Shown here piece by piece: positions 10,127 through 23,000 of a stretch of 64,000 nucleotides of DNA. The translations under genes and the position numbers were made by a program. The notes under the pieces were generated by a model. It was not told the DNA's origin. It saw only the letters and a program-made list of their open reading frames with translations, and did not search any database. The DNA is taken from NCBI GenBank assembly GCA_947623455.1, contig OX392543.1, positions 18,536,757 through 18,600,756 of the forward strand, read 5' to 3'. Numbering within the stretch: position 1 is the first letter of the stretch; the number at the start of each line of letters is the position of its first letter. Origin of the DNA: Mimachlamys varia. Lineage: Eukaryota > Mollusca > Bivalvia > Pectinida > Pectinidae.

Positions 10127-13100
10127 ATGGTGTGGGTGATATTCTTCGTTGCGGCTTTAATGACTGTGGACTGTAGCCATGGCAACGGGGATACAACTGT
10201 AGACGTCCAGAGTATTCTGGAACAACATGCCCATATGATAACAGAATTAAAGGTGCAGATTGGTATGTATAAGTACAAAATGTAGGTAGTTTTGGTGCAA
10301 GTTCACACATTATGAGATACATACATCATTTTTCTTTTTAGTTGGATTTCATCTCATTTTAGATATTGGATTCGCAAACTACTTATGGAATATTTTATGG
10401 TATGATATTGTGACGACATTATTTCAACTTCTGTGAATTATTTTATTATATCCAGGGGTTACGCTTCCCTACGCCCCTGGAATATGGCATGGCAAAATTG
10501 AACTCAGTTAGCGCCACCTTGTTGATGAAACAAGAAGACTAGTTCTACCCTTTGATGTACATCAAACGAATCTCGTGGACACATTAAAAAATGACAAGCT
10601 TTGAAATCAGTGGCGGCTCCTTTGTAATCTGCAAAAGACGGACATGCAACCTAGCGATTGGTCAGGATTAGTATACCTGAGCGTGCCCTCAGTTTTATCA
10701 TGCGATATTCCAGGGGTGTAGAGAGCGTAGTTGATCGTAACTCCTTGATATTGAGGATGCCCTCCTTGCAATATTAATCAATCATAAATCTGACATACCT
10801 GTGTGATGTCTGTTGTCAGCCGCACGATAGCGCACCTGTATTAAGATGATTTCACCTATTAGCAGAATTACATTGCAAAACACATCAAATGAAATTCATA
10901 AAGTCTTTAAAGAAGAATTTCAATACCATAGCCCGTATTCATGAAATCGCTATAATGCTCATGAACGTGTTGTGGTGAAATATATATTTTTGTTTCGTTT
11001 ATGAATTGATAAAAACTTATGTGTTTAATGATTTGGAAACAATACAAAGTAAAAGTCTAATCCCAAAGGCTCATATCTGATAATGTTCTAGTGTCTATTC
11101 AAATGTGAGGGGCAAAGGTGAATCTAGTTGTCGAAATCCTTATGCCTCTCATTTCTTGTTTATCTGTCTTCATTATAATATGCAAAATACGTCATACCGT
11201 AATTTCCTGTGTATTGCCCGCGGGCTATACGATTTTTTTTACATTAGAAGATACCTTATGCGGGCTAGATTTCGGTGCGGACTATCTGTATTTTTTAACC
11301 AAATTATTGAATAAAACGGGCTATACGTTGTTAAATGTTTCCACTTTTCACAACATGTCGATCTACGTTATTTGTAAACAATAAATGTCATTGATAAGTT
11401 AATATAAAGCTTTAGTTATACACATAACATATATATTTACAAAATAAACACAATATTTCCATCATAATAGTATGTCTTTGATTTCCAGCATTCGTGAAAA
11501 ATATAAAAAATATAAGCCCCACTCGTGAAATATATTTGGTATTACTGAAGACCCTATTAGATATCCTCTATCTATTAACTGCTTCTCTTGCCAGTAGACA
11601 AAAACACTACCATTTTAGAGACCATCTACCCGATGTTCTGTTTTTCATCTAATTTTAATATATATCATCTGTGTAAATAGGAAACTAATATCTTTCGTTC
11701 TTTATGCAACCTTACGGAAGTAATCAGAGGAGTTTATTCATTCTCAATGTGAAAGGCGTGGTCGGCATGCAGGTGACCGAAATTGAACTCGGTCATGGTA
11801 CGGAAGCGTATTAGGCTCACATGCGAAAATATTTTTCTTGAGTGTCAAAATATTTTATCTGGCGGCCGCCAGATAATTAAGTGGCGGCCGCCAGATAATT
11901 ATGTGGCGGCCGCCAGATAAAATATTTTGACACTCAAGAAAAATATTTTCGCATGTGAGCCTAATACGCTTCCGTAGTCATGGTGAAGAGAAGCGTTCTA
12001 CAATTATCTAACTGACCCGTCATATAAGTTTTGCAAAACAACAATTTTAATTTTTTTCATCAGCCGCGACTATATACATATCGTGTCGATGCATGTTTAA
12101 TAATTATCTTTCAATCACAAAATCTAAATACCGGGACTAAATTGGCTACCCCATCCACAACTTTTTTTTTCATGCAAGTATACAATTTTCAGGATCTTAG
12201 CAGTTTATCTGGCTGGGCATTCACAGGAAAAAAATGTCGAGGAAAATATTAATGTATTACTGAACAGGAGAATGTGACTTTTGAGAGCACGGAAAGAATA
12301 TGCAAACTTTTTGGAAACAGAAGCATAAAATGATCAATTAAGAGGATCGACACCCGCCACAGAAAAGCTGCATAAAATTTTAGAAGCCAAAAATGGTACT
12401 TACAACTCAAAGATACATACAGATAATATCATATTGCTGCACTATATGAATTTATATTAGTTTTGGACCGGACAGGTTTGGCCAACTACCGGGCTACGTT
12501 TAGCATACATGAAATGAAGTAAATTTGGCAGGCAAATTGCATCCATCAAAACGTCATAATTAAGCTGATTCGTACTAAATAGCGAGAATCGTTCTTCAAT
12601 TGTATAAGTTACATTGCTGACGTTAGTCGGCCTCGTTATGGTTTTGTTGGTTTTCCTAGCCTTACCGACTTTAAATGAGAATAAATCCAAGTAAATTTAA
12701 GAGATTAACTAAAACGACACTTTTTGAGGCTTTGCTTTTTTTCCTGATACTAGATGAGCAATACAGGCCCATTGGGCATCTTATTATGTTATGCATGCAT
12801 TTGTGTAAAATGAAATAAATGTATTTTTGAAACTACAGTACATGTATGATAATCATTTACAATTTATCTTAATTCCTGCAAAATCTTGAAAATCTGTGAA
12901 AGCTCAAGAAATAAAAAACAAAAAAGCAAACGTACAAAAGCAAACAAACAAAAACAAGGTATACGTCAAATAAACAACATTTACTGATTCTGCAATAAAT
13001 TTGAAATCAGGAATCATAAATCTGTTTTGTTGTATTTATTGTTATTAAAAAAATAAGACACCACTTATACCGTTTCAGACGCCATCAATATCGAAAATGC

Positions 13101-14755
13101 TATTCTTGTGAAGAGAATGAATACAATGGAAGAAGAAAATCAACTTATAAAATCGAAATTAGCTAAAATAAAATGCAATGTACTTGATGAAGAAAACAAT
13201 GTTCAGTCTCATCCTGACGTCCTGGTCCACGACGGCGGATCCGTTAATCCAGTAAAACCAACTGTGAAAACCGAACCTGGTATTGATGACGCTGCAATGG
13301 GAAGACTAGGCCGCGATGAGTCCAGCCAAAGAGCCATGACCGAAGGAGATGATCACGAGGAGAGAAGTTTGCTTTGGAAACAGTCACATTCTAACAGGAG
13401 TGTTCTCCGATCGATTTCAGGTATACATAAAAGACTCGCGGTCTAATTATTTTGTCGTCATATATTACCCTTGATTAGATAAAACCTTATTCGGTCTAAT
13501 AAGTGCGTTAAATGTATAGGATAAAGTTCCCATATTAAATATGGACGGGGAAAAGTGTGTGAATGGGGAAGAGGGTGGGGGCTGGTGTTTCTCCGGAGGA
13601 TATCAGAGAATACCGAAGTGTCAACAACACCATTATACGAAATCAAACACTAGGGACAAATCAAGAAGAAGGGGAAGATTTACAAGAGAATGTGATATAT
13701 GTCCTGTTAGAGTAAGGGTCTTTTGCGTCATCGATGACGCCAGGCATATAAATCTAGGTCATATATATCACATCCCCAAAAATTAATTGAAGCATCATTC
13801 TCACTCACAACAAGTAGGTAGAAAAATGGGCATATCAGAAACGTCACCCTTCATATCATACATTTCTCAATGATGCAAAAATAGCGGACCATAAAACTTG
13901 CACATCAACTGCATCCCTAAATTCCTGTTTCGTAGGTAATTTTCGTCAGCTGCCGATTTCTATCACGAAAATCTCGATATTCAGAACATAGCAAATCAAA
14001 CGCGACCGGGAAACACCATTGGTTTGAGAAGCAAGGATGTAATTATCAAACAAAGGAAAGTCACGATAGGAAAATCGAATTCGTTACGTTTTTCGAAGGA
14101 ATGTTACGTAGACAGCAGTATTTTTTTTCTTGATTTATTACCAATTGCAAAACATGTAAAATTGGTTTAAACATTCTTCGTATTTTTAATATATTTCTTT
14201 ATGAAAGTATATTGTTAAACGAATATGGAATAATCATATTAACCTCAACACAGTCACTATCACACTGTCTATATCTCAGTTCATTATAACCTTATGTTCG
14301 TCCCAACAAAGTCCATAATTGATATGTATCTTTATTATTGTATTCAACTAAATTTCTATCCTTCAGGAAGCCAAGTAGGATTCTATGCCACCCTCCGACT
14401 ACCTGTACATGTTGACTTGGGAAGTTACCAAACGATAACGTTTGACAACGTTATAACTAATGTCGGTAATGGCTACAACAAACTGCATGGCGTCTTCATA
14501 GCACCAGTCGATGGCATATATTCGTTCACGGCTGTTGTTCGTGTTGCTCGAAGTGACTTCACGGCATATCTGATAATTATTAAAAATGGGGATGTTATCT
14601 GCAATGTTTTTAAAGGTAGTCAGGAAAACACAGCAACAGGTACGGCAGTTCTGGCACTAAATGTAGGCGATAATGTGTATGTACAGAATACTAATGCAGA
14701 TGTTACTGATGTTATGGCAAATGACTATAGTTTCTTTTCTGGATTTCGCATATGA
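10127..14755 (+). CDS. Secreted coiled-coil C1q-domain protein (3 exons)
   Basis: The exons are 10127-10262, 13079-13420 and 14367-14755 (stop TGA). Introns are GT-AG and all phase 1. The total is 867 nt, 288 aa. Residues 1-18 are a signal peptide (MVWVIFFVAALMTVDCSHG). Residues 28-80 look like a heptad coiled coil (ILEQHAHMITELKVQI, then EEENQLIKSKLAKIK) suited to trimerisation. Residues 85-160 are a polar linker. Residues 163-288 form a complete C1q domain (VGFYATLRL, ITFDNVITNVG, VFIAPVDGIYSFTAVV, DNVYVQNT, FFSGFRI). This is the usual layout of molluscan C1q-domain-containing proteins, a large secreted pattern-recognition family acting in haemolymph; the specific ligand cannot be inferred. 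There is no collagen stalk. AATAAA begins 9 nt after the stop. Introns hold foldback and R-A repeats. Confidence 0.9.
10450..10743. mobile_element. Foldback element in C1q intron 1
   Basis: The left end TCCAGGGGTTACGCTTCCCT with CCCCTGGAATATGGCATGGC is mirrored at the right end by GATATTCCAGGGGTGTAGAG and a TTGATCGTAACTC tail. That gives imperfect inverted termini of about 50 bp. There is no coding capacity; it is probably a MITE. Confidence 0.6.
11488..11580 (-). repeat. Repeat R-C (CACTCGTGAAA family), copy 1
   Basis: This shares CCCCACTCGTGAAATAT and GGTATTACTGAAG...TAGATAT...CTATTTATTA-type blocks with about 38440-38575 and 50478-50585. The other copies carry an internal ACGAGTG/CACTCGT hairpin. 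Confidence 0.5.
11799..11976. mobile_element. 178-bp near-perfect palindromic MITE with 7-bp target duplication
   Basis: The arms start TACGGAAGCGTATTAGGCTC and end GAGCCTAATACGCTTCCGTA. They match over about 67 bp without a mismatch that I can see, then near-perfectly to the centre at 11887/11888. The centre has three copies of TGGCGGCCGCCA (each with a NotI site). GTCATGG flanks both sides (11792-11798 and 11977-11983), as expected of a target-site duplication. Confidence 0.88.
13601..14110 (+). repeat. Interspersed repeat R-A, long copy in C1q intron 2
   Basis: It begins AGAGAATACCGAAGTGTCAA and includes TTTTGCGTCATCGATGACGC. It then continues through CATAAAACTTGCACATCAAC and ATCACGAAAATCTCGATATT blocks that recur at 42130-42380 and 49000-49150. 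This shows the full family is roughly 500-600 bp. Confidence 0.65.
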
Positions 14756-14763
14756 AAGTATTA

Positions 14764-14769
14764 AATAAA
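14764..14769 (+). terminator. Polyadenylation signal AATAAA of the C1q gene
   Basis: AATAAA lies immediately after the stop codon at 14755. It would give a very short 3' UTR. Confidence 0.55.
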
Positions 14770-16470
14770 CAATGTGAGTTTGTTTTTGCTTATGTTGTTA
14801 ATCATGTCCTCCATCAGAGGCATATTGTGATTTCTTAACGCAACACCTGGGAATAATTTGGTCATATGAATTTGGCATCCAATACAGATGTAATCCGTCA
14901 CATACCCCATACTAGATTTGTTTCTATATCGTCTGATTTGCCTGGTATCCTAAGGAAACATTTTGCGGAATTTTAATACTACAATGTAATTCGCGTGTTA
15001 ACGGTCTACAATTGACAATCTACATTATCAATACTAGTCTGTATTGTCGTTAAATGTATTGAATTTGTGCTTATGTATCTAGATTCTACAATGTATGTTC
15101 TACGCAGTAAAATACGTAAATACGTTGTTTTCGCATTGACATAATACTTTTTTTTCACTGAAGGTTCTCAAATGCAGTTTCAGCAGTGATGAAACCTTTT
15201 CATGTCAGGCTCAAGATGGGGTCCTTGTGGTCATATTTTTCAAGAGAGAAGGAGCAATATCAAAGTACCTTCAGTCTCAGGGGAAGGTTCCGTAACATCT
15301 CAATCTTAAATGTACGCATCGGTTGGGATTATGATTCAGAATTTTAGTCCAACACTAATGTAACCTATGTCACTCAGCTACTTAACTATTGAACGTCTGT
15401 AAGATTGTATTTATTGTCAATATGAATGCAATCTGGGTTCAAGATAAATAGTAGGGACGTCATATTGCACCTTTTAACTTTCAAATTTAGTAATAGATAC
15501 TGTCTGTCTAAAAAACGAATTACAGTGCATCATACAGCTGTTTCGTTCTCTTGGACTCGTCAGTGACATAAGGGGCCATTCGGAAGAATTCCCTCCATGC
15601 AATGATATCTGGGAAAACAGATACATATGTAAATCCGGCTAACAGTATCTGTGCTGTGGGGGATGCCATCCACACTATATCAGCACCTTCATTTAGGGAT
15701 GGAGTTACGTTCTGTTAATGTTTATGAGCTATAAACCTCAATGGGTCTTGTAACAAATTTGTCTCTAGATCCACACGATTTTGTATTACAAAATATCGGA
15801 AATGTTAATATAACCATTCAACGTCTGTCAGATTGCATCTATTATCAATATGAATGCAGTCTGGGTGCTAGGTATATATGCATGACGTCCTAACTATTCA
15901 TCTGCCGTTTTACAATTTATAAAGGTTTTTGTCCAAGTATGATTCACATGTGCCAATCTGGATGAGTTTTTTGGACAATCACAATCACCTTAGTGATTGA
16001 CGCAAAGCTTTTATGCGAGTTATCTGAGGCGACGAGCAAAGCGTTGACGTAACGTAGGTCTTTAAAGAGCACAATGACGTCATGTTATTATCCGGTGTGC
16101 TTGACTGCATCTATACTTCTGTGAATACAGTCCAGATTAACACTGACTTAATGGGAACCATCATAAAAAATATAAATATAGGTACTTAACCCAATCCGTC
16201 TGTCTTTCGTAAACAAAACCTTGTCTGGATATTTAAATCTTAACCAATGAGCAACTTTTATTGAACTCACTTGGATGACAAGTTTCTAGTGGAGCTCTAC
16301 ACAGGCCTGTATAAATTTTTTCATGGACAAACAAATTTGCCGATATATTCTCCTGGAGATCCCGTATCTAATTCTTGCTCAATTTCTGCATAGACAAGCT
16401 AATTTTAGGTTGTTTCTTCGTTTCTAATTATAGGTAATTATGTACTGGTTGACATTCCGTGATGTAAAAA
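14770..16470. other. Intergenic DNA with an R-B fragment and a local duplication
   Basis: No coding exon is seen. A minus-strand R-B fragment lies at about 15475-15575 (TGCATCATACAGCTGTTTCG). A segment of about 75 bp at 15391-15460 (AACGTCTGTAAGATTGTATT) recurs at 15818-15893. Confidence 0.5.
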
Positions 16471-16479
16471 AAACCTCAA

Positions 16480-16800
16480 AGAATACCGAAACATCAACAA
16501 AACCAATATCCGAACTCAAAATCGATTAAACTAGGGGCAAAATATTAACAAATGAAAGACTTACATGGAGACCCCTGTAAAAGATAATAATACCCGAAAG
16601 AGAAAGCGTCTGCTGTTTCATCGACGACACCCACCATGTAAAGCATGGTCATATTGAAGTTAACATCAAGTATTCAATGTAAGAACCGATTCATCATTCT
16701 CAATCATATTAGAAGCACACTAATGAGCATCCTCACAAATGCCCATCTTCATTTCACAGAACCACACAGAGAATTTACACAACGAGTGGTTGTTGATATG
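16480..16800 (+). repeat. Interspersed repeat R-A copy
   Basis: Blocks AGAATACCGAAACATCAACA, ATGGAGACCCCTGTAAAAG and TTTCATCGACGACACCCACC are in the family order. A second copy follows at 16966. Confidence 0.7.
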
Positions 16801-16965
16801 GTTATATATTGTACTTGAGTAAGTTAATTTTCAATAGTTACAAATGACACGACCTTTAGCGAATGCGAGTGTCGTTTTTTAACTTTTCATAATTAACTAA
16901 CTTGAGTGAAATAAATACAGACAATGTCGTTTAAAAGGAAATTCTTGGGACGTAAAAATAAATAA

Positions 16966-17329
16966 GAGAATACCGAACCGTTAACAAAATCATAACCCAC
17001 TCAAAATCTATTAAACCAGTGGCAAAATATGAACAAAGGAGATATTTACATGGAGACCCTTGTAAAAGTACAAGATAATAAGACTATGCGTCAAGGAAGA
17101 GTAGGCGTCTTCTGCTTCATCGACGACGCCCGCCATGTAATTATATTTTTGTCAATCCAAGTAAACATCAAGTTCTCAAAATGAGAACCGAGTATCATTG
17201 TCAATCACAACAAAAAAACACTAATGAGCATACTCAAAAACATTCATCTTCATATCACTTTAAGATACAGAATGTTTCCCAATGAAACAAAGATGGCGAC
17301 CATAAAACTTGTCCATAGTTCTGATTAAC
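16966..17329 (+). repeat. Interspersed repeat R-A copy, truncated into C1q fragment
   Basis: The family blocks run through TAAAACTTGTCCATAGTTCT and then stop in the CATCAACATGCAT-like block. From about 17330 the sequence is C1q coding DNA instead. Confidence 0.7.
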
Positions 17330-17650
17330 CTGCATGTAATAATTGGTAACGGATACGACAAATAGCGAGGCACCTTCATAGCCCCGGTCGATGGTATGTA
17401 TTCTTCAACAGCTGTTGTTCGTAGCAGAAGTGGACAGTATGCATATCTCATAATGCAGAAAAACGGAAACCGTGTTTGCAACGTTTTCAAATCAGGTGAG
17501 GATAACCTGTCAACATGCACGGCTGTGCTTTCCCTGAATGCTGACGATCAGGTCTATGTTCAGAATACGAACGCTGTTGTTACCAGTATCATGGGACACG
17601 ACTATAGTTCCTTCTCCAGTTTTCTTATCAAAGAGTACCAAATAGTAATC
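17330..17650 (+). pseudogene. C1q-domain gene fragment with in-frame stop
   Basis: Translation resembles the second half of the C1q domain of the 10127-14755 gene: GNGYDK, stop, then GTFIAPVDGMYSSTAVV, LIMQKNGNRVCNVFKSG, QVYVQNTNAVVTS and HDYSSFSSF. The TAG at 17363-17365 replaces the Leu codon of the intact copy. The first half of the domain, the signal peptide and the splice acceptor are absent. The normal stop after the last strand is lost, and the frame runs on into low-complexity TCTG repeats. It is best read as a tandem duplicate truncated by deletion. It could also be a residual exon of a decayed paralogue. Confidence 0.85.
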
Positions 17651-17689
17651 ATTCTATCTGTCTGTTTGTCTGTCTGTCAGTATAGTACT

Positions 17690-18780
17690 AAAAATGACCT
17701 TCTATAAAAGGCAACACAGTGACCTTGACCTCGACCCGACAACCCTGAAACCCAAACTCATCAAAATTATTTTGATTCCATATAAGTAAGTGAAGTTTTA
17801 TGAAAATCTTTGCAGAAACAAAGCAAATAGAGTGCTGACAATGATTTTCTATAAAATAGCAACAGTGACCTTGACCTGACATCCCTGAAACTCGAACTTA
17901 TCAAAATTATATTGATTCTTTAGTCTGATGAAAATTTTAGAAAAAATAAAGATACTCTAGTGCTGACAAATGGACAGACAGAAAAGGAAAACATCTTAAG
18001 ACATTTGACCCTGTGACATTGAAAGAAGGTCAAGGTCATTCATTTTGATGTAGCCCTTCATCCAAGCATGCTACAACCCAAATATCAGCACCCTGGGCCT
18101 TTCGGTTATTGAGAAGAAGTTACTTGAAGATTTTAAATACATTTGACCCCTGTGACTTTAGAAGTTAGTCAATCATTTGATCAAACTTTGCAGCCCTTCA
18201 CCCGAGTATAATAAAGGCCAAATATCAAAACCCTGAGCATTTTGGTTATTGAGAAGTGGTTTAAAGATTTTAACATATTTGAAAGTAGGTCAAGGTCATT
18301 CACTTAAAAAAAAACTTGGTAGCCCTTCATCCCAGCATGTTACATACATAATATCATCACCCTAGGCCTTTTTACTAGTTACTTAGGAAAGTTGCTTGAA
18401 AGATTTTTAACAAATTTGACCACTGTAAACTTGAAAGTAAGTCAAGATCATTCATTTGAAAAAACTTGGAAGACCTTCATCCCAGCATGCTACAGGCCAA
18501 ATATCAGCACCATGGGCCTTTCGGTTATTGAGAAGAAGTTGCTTTAAGATCTTAACATATTTGACCCCTGTGACCTAGAAAGCAGATAAAGGTCATTCAT
18601 TAAAACAAACTTGGTAGCCCTTTATCCCAGCATGCTACATGTATATTAATATCAACACCCTTGGCCATTCGGTTATTGAGAATAAGTTGTTTAAAGGCAA
18701 AGTTTATGCACATCGGAAGACATTGGACGATGCACGATGGCTATAGGTCATCCTGACCCTTTCAGAGTCAGATGACCTAA
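17690..18780 (+). mobile_element. Diverged tandem-core element with 3' hairpin and CTAA end
   Basis: Degenerate repeats of about 145 bp (GACCCCTGTGAC, AAGGTCATTCATT, GCCCTTCATCCCAGCATGCT, CGGTTATTGAGAAGAAGTTG) end in a hairpin built from GGTCATCCTGACC and GTCAGATGACC, followed by CTAAAAA. The layout matches the element at 60930-63653, but the copies are far more diverged. It is probably a non-autonomous Helitron-like or bivalve 'pearl'-type element. Confidence 0.6.
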
Positions 18781-18784
18781 AAAC

Positions 18785-19930
18785 CATATTCTTTATTTGT
18801 GGTTAAACTTAAAATTCCTTTGATTTTCATTTTTTTAGGAATTTTCATAAAAAGGAATTAGGAATTTTCAAAAGTAATTTGTGTCAAATTTACTACAGCT
18901 GTTCTTGACTAGAAGGGCTTTTTTAAGGAAAATTGAAAATGGATGGTTAGAAAACAGATGGAGTAAGATAGCTTTTACTTTCCTACTAAAACCACATCCT
19001 TCATTTAAAGTAAAAATACCTTTAAATCAGTAATTTTCAAACCAAATTGAGACAAATTAATTCAAGCTGTTCTTAACTACAAGTTCTTTTCTTTAAAAGG
19101 AAACAATGAAAATGGATGGTTAGACAGATGTATGTCGTGTCGTGGAATAAGATCAAAGACTAAACATGATTGAAAGAGAAAGCATAACAGCAATGAATTT
19201 ACAACCTTTCTCTCTTTTATTTGCAGGGATAATGTGGCATGTATTAATTGATCATCATTGATTGACAGGGAAGAAATATACCACTCAGGAATATAGATAC
19301 TGTCACTGATGTATTTTATAGTTTTTTACAGTACGACTGCTTGCCAATCCAAATATCATGCATAAACCAATACAAGAAATATCACATCTGATGCTCAGGT
19401 AATACATGTAAGCAACTTGCATTTGCTATTGAAGAAATGTCTAGGAAACAGGATTTGTCAGTTTTTGTTTCTGACAAAAGGCAAATAATTTGTCCCATAA
19501 CCAAAATTGTTTGTACATGATTTGAGTTTGCCTCAATGGTAGACACAGAGGAGACAAAAGGCTATGTCTGAGCTTGTGCATAATGTATTATATAAAAGCA
19601 TTTTTCTCCCTTTTCAGAATATTTAACAAAGGACGAAGATCACTGAATGGCCTTCATTACTTCTTATAATGACATTGTCCGACATAGGGAGTTGACACGT
19701 TAATCACACGTAATATCTGATGACCTTCACCCACTGTTTTTCAATTTCAGTCTACGACAAAATAATGCCGCAATAATGTAATGGTTAAGGACATCACCAA
19801 TAGTTCAATGTTCCTAAACAGAATCTTGTACGTTCCTAAACAGAATCTTGTACGAATAACTGTAATTTCCCAAGGCAGAATTAACATAATCCTGTAGTAG
19901 GTGAGGTAACCACAAAATTCTGATGCCAAA
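18785..19930. other. Intergenic / distal 3' region of ZC3H15
   Basis: No coding exon is seen. A 22-bp perfect direct duplication (GTTCCTAAACAGAATCTTGT plus AC) occurs at 19810-19831 and 19832-19853. The 3' UTR of the minus-strand ZC3H15 gene must begin at 20017 and extend leftward. Confidence 0.45.
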
Positions 19931-20021
19931 TTAACTCGCTCACCCCTGAAGACACAATTGAACTCTTCCAATTCAAAAGTATGAATAGTTCATTATGAGA
20001 TTTCAGGGGTGAAAAAATTAA
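19931..20021. mobile_element. 91-bp TTAA-ended foldback at the ZC3H15 stop codon
   Basis: TTAACTCGCTCACCCCTGAA at the left and TTTCAGGGGTGAAAAAATTAA at the right form inverted arms. The right-hand TTAA contains the ZC3H15 stop codon, so the hairpin would be the first 88 nt of its 3' UTR. Confidence 0.8.
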
Positions 20022-23000
20022 TCTGATAAATCGAGAGTTTCCAGGTCTTCGTCTACAAGGTCGAGGTCCTCTCCATCGAAAAGGTCTTCATCAATTTCTA
20101 TTGCATCGCCGTTCATTGTTGCTGCCATGGCGGCGGCTATCGCCTCGTCTGTTTCTGATACATGATTTTTCGGTGGTAATGCCCCTGCAAGGTCTAACTT
20201 GTCTTCTTCATTCTCTGTAGAAGTAAAATAGGGAATATTAAAATTGATGATACTTTTAATGAGGAGAATGGTTTATTTTTTCCTGAATGTCTCTTATTGT
20301 TCATTTCATGAAATAACAAGATGTGTCGATGCAAAAAGAATATTCCTCTGAAAAACAATAAGATTTAGTTTTTCTTTGGTGAAACCTTTTTAAAATTTCC
20401 TCTGGTGTTAGACAACGTTGGTCATACAATTTTATTAAAATTTTTAATTAAGTCATAAGTCTAGCACCAAGTAAGAACATCATCATCATACAGCTACATA
20501 CTGAATTAAAATTCGTTATCTCTATCCATTAAAAAGTGAGAGAACGGACACCAAATTAAATGCAACGGAGCCAAGATGGAATATGAACTCCAAGCACTAT
20601 ATTTAGGGACAGCCACTTGTATGCCCAAAACATCAACAAAACGATTTACATTTATTGAGACCAGATTCATTTTCAAGATGTGAAGGATTTAACCAAGTAG
20701 GTGGGTAGAGAGGCGTTTTTTTTCCGAGAACTCACCAGCAATCAAATATTAAAAGGAATGGTAGGCAGATCTGATTTCAAACCCTACCACCCATGAAATA
20801 TAAATACAGGTGTCTCCCACCTCCCCCATACCATCACAGGTGCTGTCCAAGACCAATTCAGGAATAGACCTGACTGGAAAAACATTCAAATAAATTACAT
20901 TTAACTGTAACATTTGTCACAGTAATGTAATGAATCAACTTTTACCTACATGATGAACAATCGTTCACTTCCTAAAATGATTTGTGCTAATCTTACCTTC
21001 ATACTCTTTTACAAATTACTGTACATTCTAATTTTACCTCTTAACTTACCGCCTAATTTTGTGGCCGAATCTTCCGCTGAATCGCCAGCGCCACTTGTGG
21101 TGCCAGTCCTCTGCGTGGACGTGGAGACTGTACCAGTGCCGTCCACTTTCTGAGCGAGCCCCGCTAAAGATTCCAGGTTCAAATCCACCACTTTTTCTTC
21201 TTGTTCAACCTTAACAACAGTAAAGATATGTAGATATATAGTCTGCAGATAAATACAATAGAAATGGCTATTTAAGTAATGACCACAATTTTTTTTAGGG
21301 TTATACAATATGAACCGAAAAAATGGGTGCACTTTGCATAAATTCGTGATGCGGTTTATGCAATTCACGGATTTATGCAAAAATGTGCACAGTTTTTTCA
21401 GTATATACTATATAACCCTAAAAATAAAATTGTGGTCATGCCTTATAATTTCATTTCTAAAGATAAATATATAAGACATAGGTTTTATACAATGATTTGG
21501 TATCAATTATGACAAAAATTAAATAGTTTTGCAAAAAAACATAACCATGTGCTTGAATTTCGCCCCTTAACAACTTCAACCAATCAGAAGTTTTATAACA
21601 AAATACGATGCCAAAAATAGCAGTATATGACGTCATCACTTTTTGCGTTGTCTGATTTTTGAGGTTATACGATATAACCTGAAAAAGTTAACATTGGGAG
21701 AATAGGCAAAATTAAATTATTCTTTGATATCATTGACATTATCACGGTTTTGATATAAAACCTTTTGTAGAGCATGAATATTATAACAAGCAAGTATATT
21801 GTGTGCCATCTATCTTAAAACCCAACAAGGAAGAAATATTTTACTGTATTTGTAGGTAATTTCCTTCCTAGTTTGAAACTTTTTGGATCATTTTGTGGTA
21901 CACACTTCCATGGTAATCCACTATTAACACTGGACATGTATATCATCCTAATCTGTATTTAGTTTTCTTGGTTCAGGAAAAAACAAGATTGTTTACGCAC
22001 AACAAAGATTCAAAGTGATACAGTAGCTATTACAGCAAATGCTACCCCAAGATAAACAGTATTTATAGAGTTACTTGTAAGATTTGTGCTGCATATAATG
22101 GCATCATATTCTCCATATAAACCCTTGACCAATGTTCCGGACTTAAGCCAATGTAACCTCCAGTATTTTAATTTTGTTTTTGCAACTTCTTACCTTCGTG
22201 ATTTCCGTATCAAAGCTAGTTTTTGGCAATTAACTTTTGCAAAACATACATTGCATTACACTATATCTTCTAAATCCCCATCATTATTTGCATTTGTATA
22301 AGAACTGTCTATAACTTTCATAGTCGGCTTCATGCAATAAGGATGCAACGGCTGACCTTTCATAGCACTATGAAAGTTAAAATAATTCGTATTTCAAGTT
22401 CGATTTATAAAACTGTGCAGGCAAAATACCAATTTGTAAGAGAAATTAAGCTTATATCAAAAAGTTGACTAACTTTTTTTGAAGAACATTAAAATTCCTT
22501 TCTAAAAAGTGTGATATACAATGATGTTAATTACAAGGCTGACAAACATTTCCTGTTACATACGATATCAAATCTGACTTACAAATATATCTAAACATTT
22601 CAAATGTTCACAACTTGCGTAATAAAACTGGATTGAAAATGTTTAAATGTTTCTCTATAGAAACTCATGCTTACATCATCAGGGTCCACTTCCCTCTCCA
22701 TGACACCCTCCTGAGCCTCATCATCGTCCATAGCAACAAAGTCAGGATTGAACTCAAACATTTCCCTGCCACTGATCTGAAAACGTAGTACATCATTTCC
22801 TTTAAATACAACCTAGGACAAAGTGTTGGTGCTAAGGACTCTTCCAGAATTTGCCATGTGGGAGGACGAGAATTCACGACCCATCAACTATCAAAAGTGA
22901 TTTAAATATAAGGAATAGTAAACAGATCTGGTTTTAACACTAACCAATCTGATTAAAATCATATCTTGTTCTCCGCGCCGTTCCATAAACTTCTCTCTGC

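Noticed and set aside
13108..13446. Independent 112-aa protein
   Set aside because: It is exon 2 of the C1q gene read from an internal Met past its splice donor at 13420.
20950..21153. Plus-strand frame opposite ZC3H15 exon 11
   Set aside because: It is the antisense shadow of a well-supported exon.
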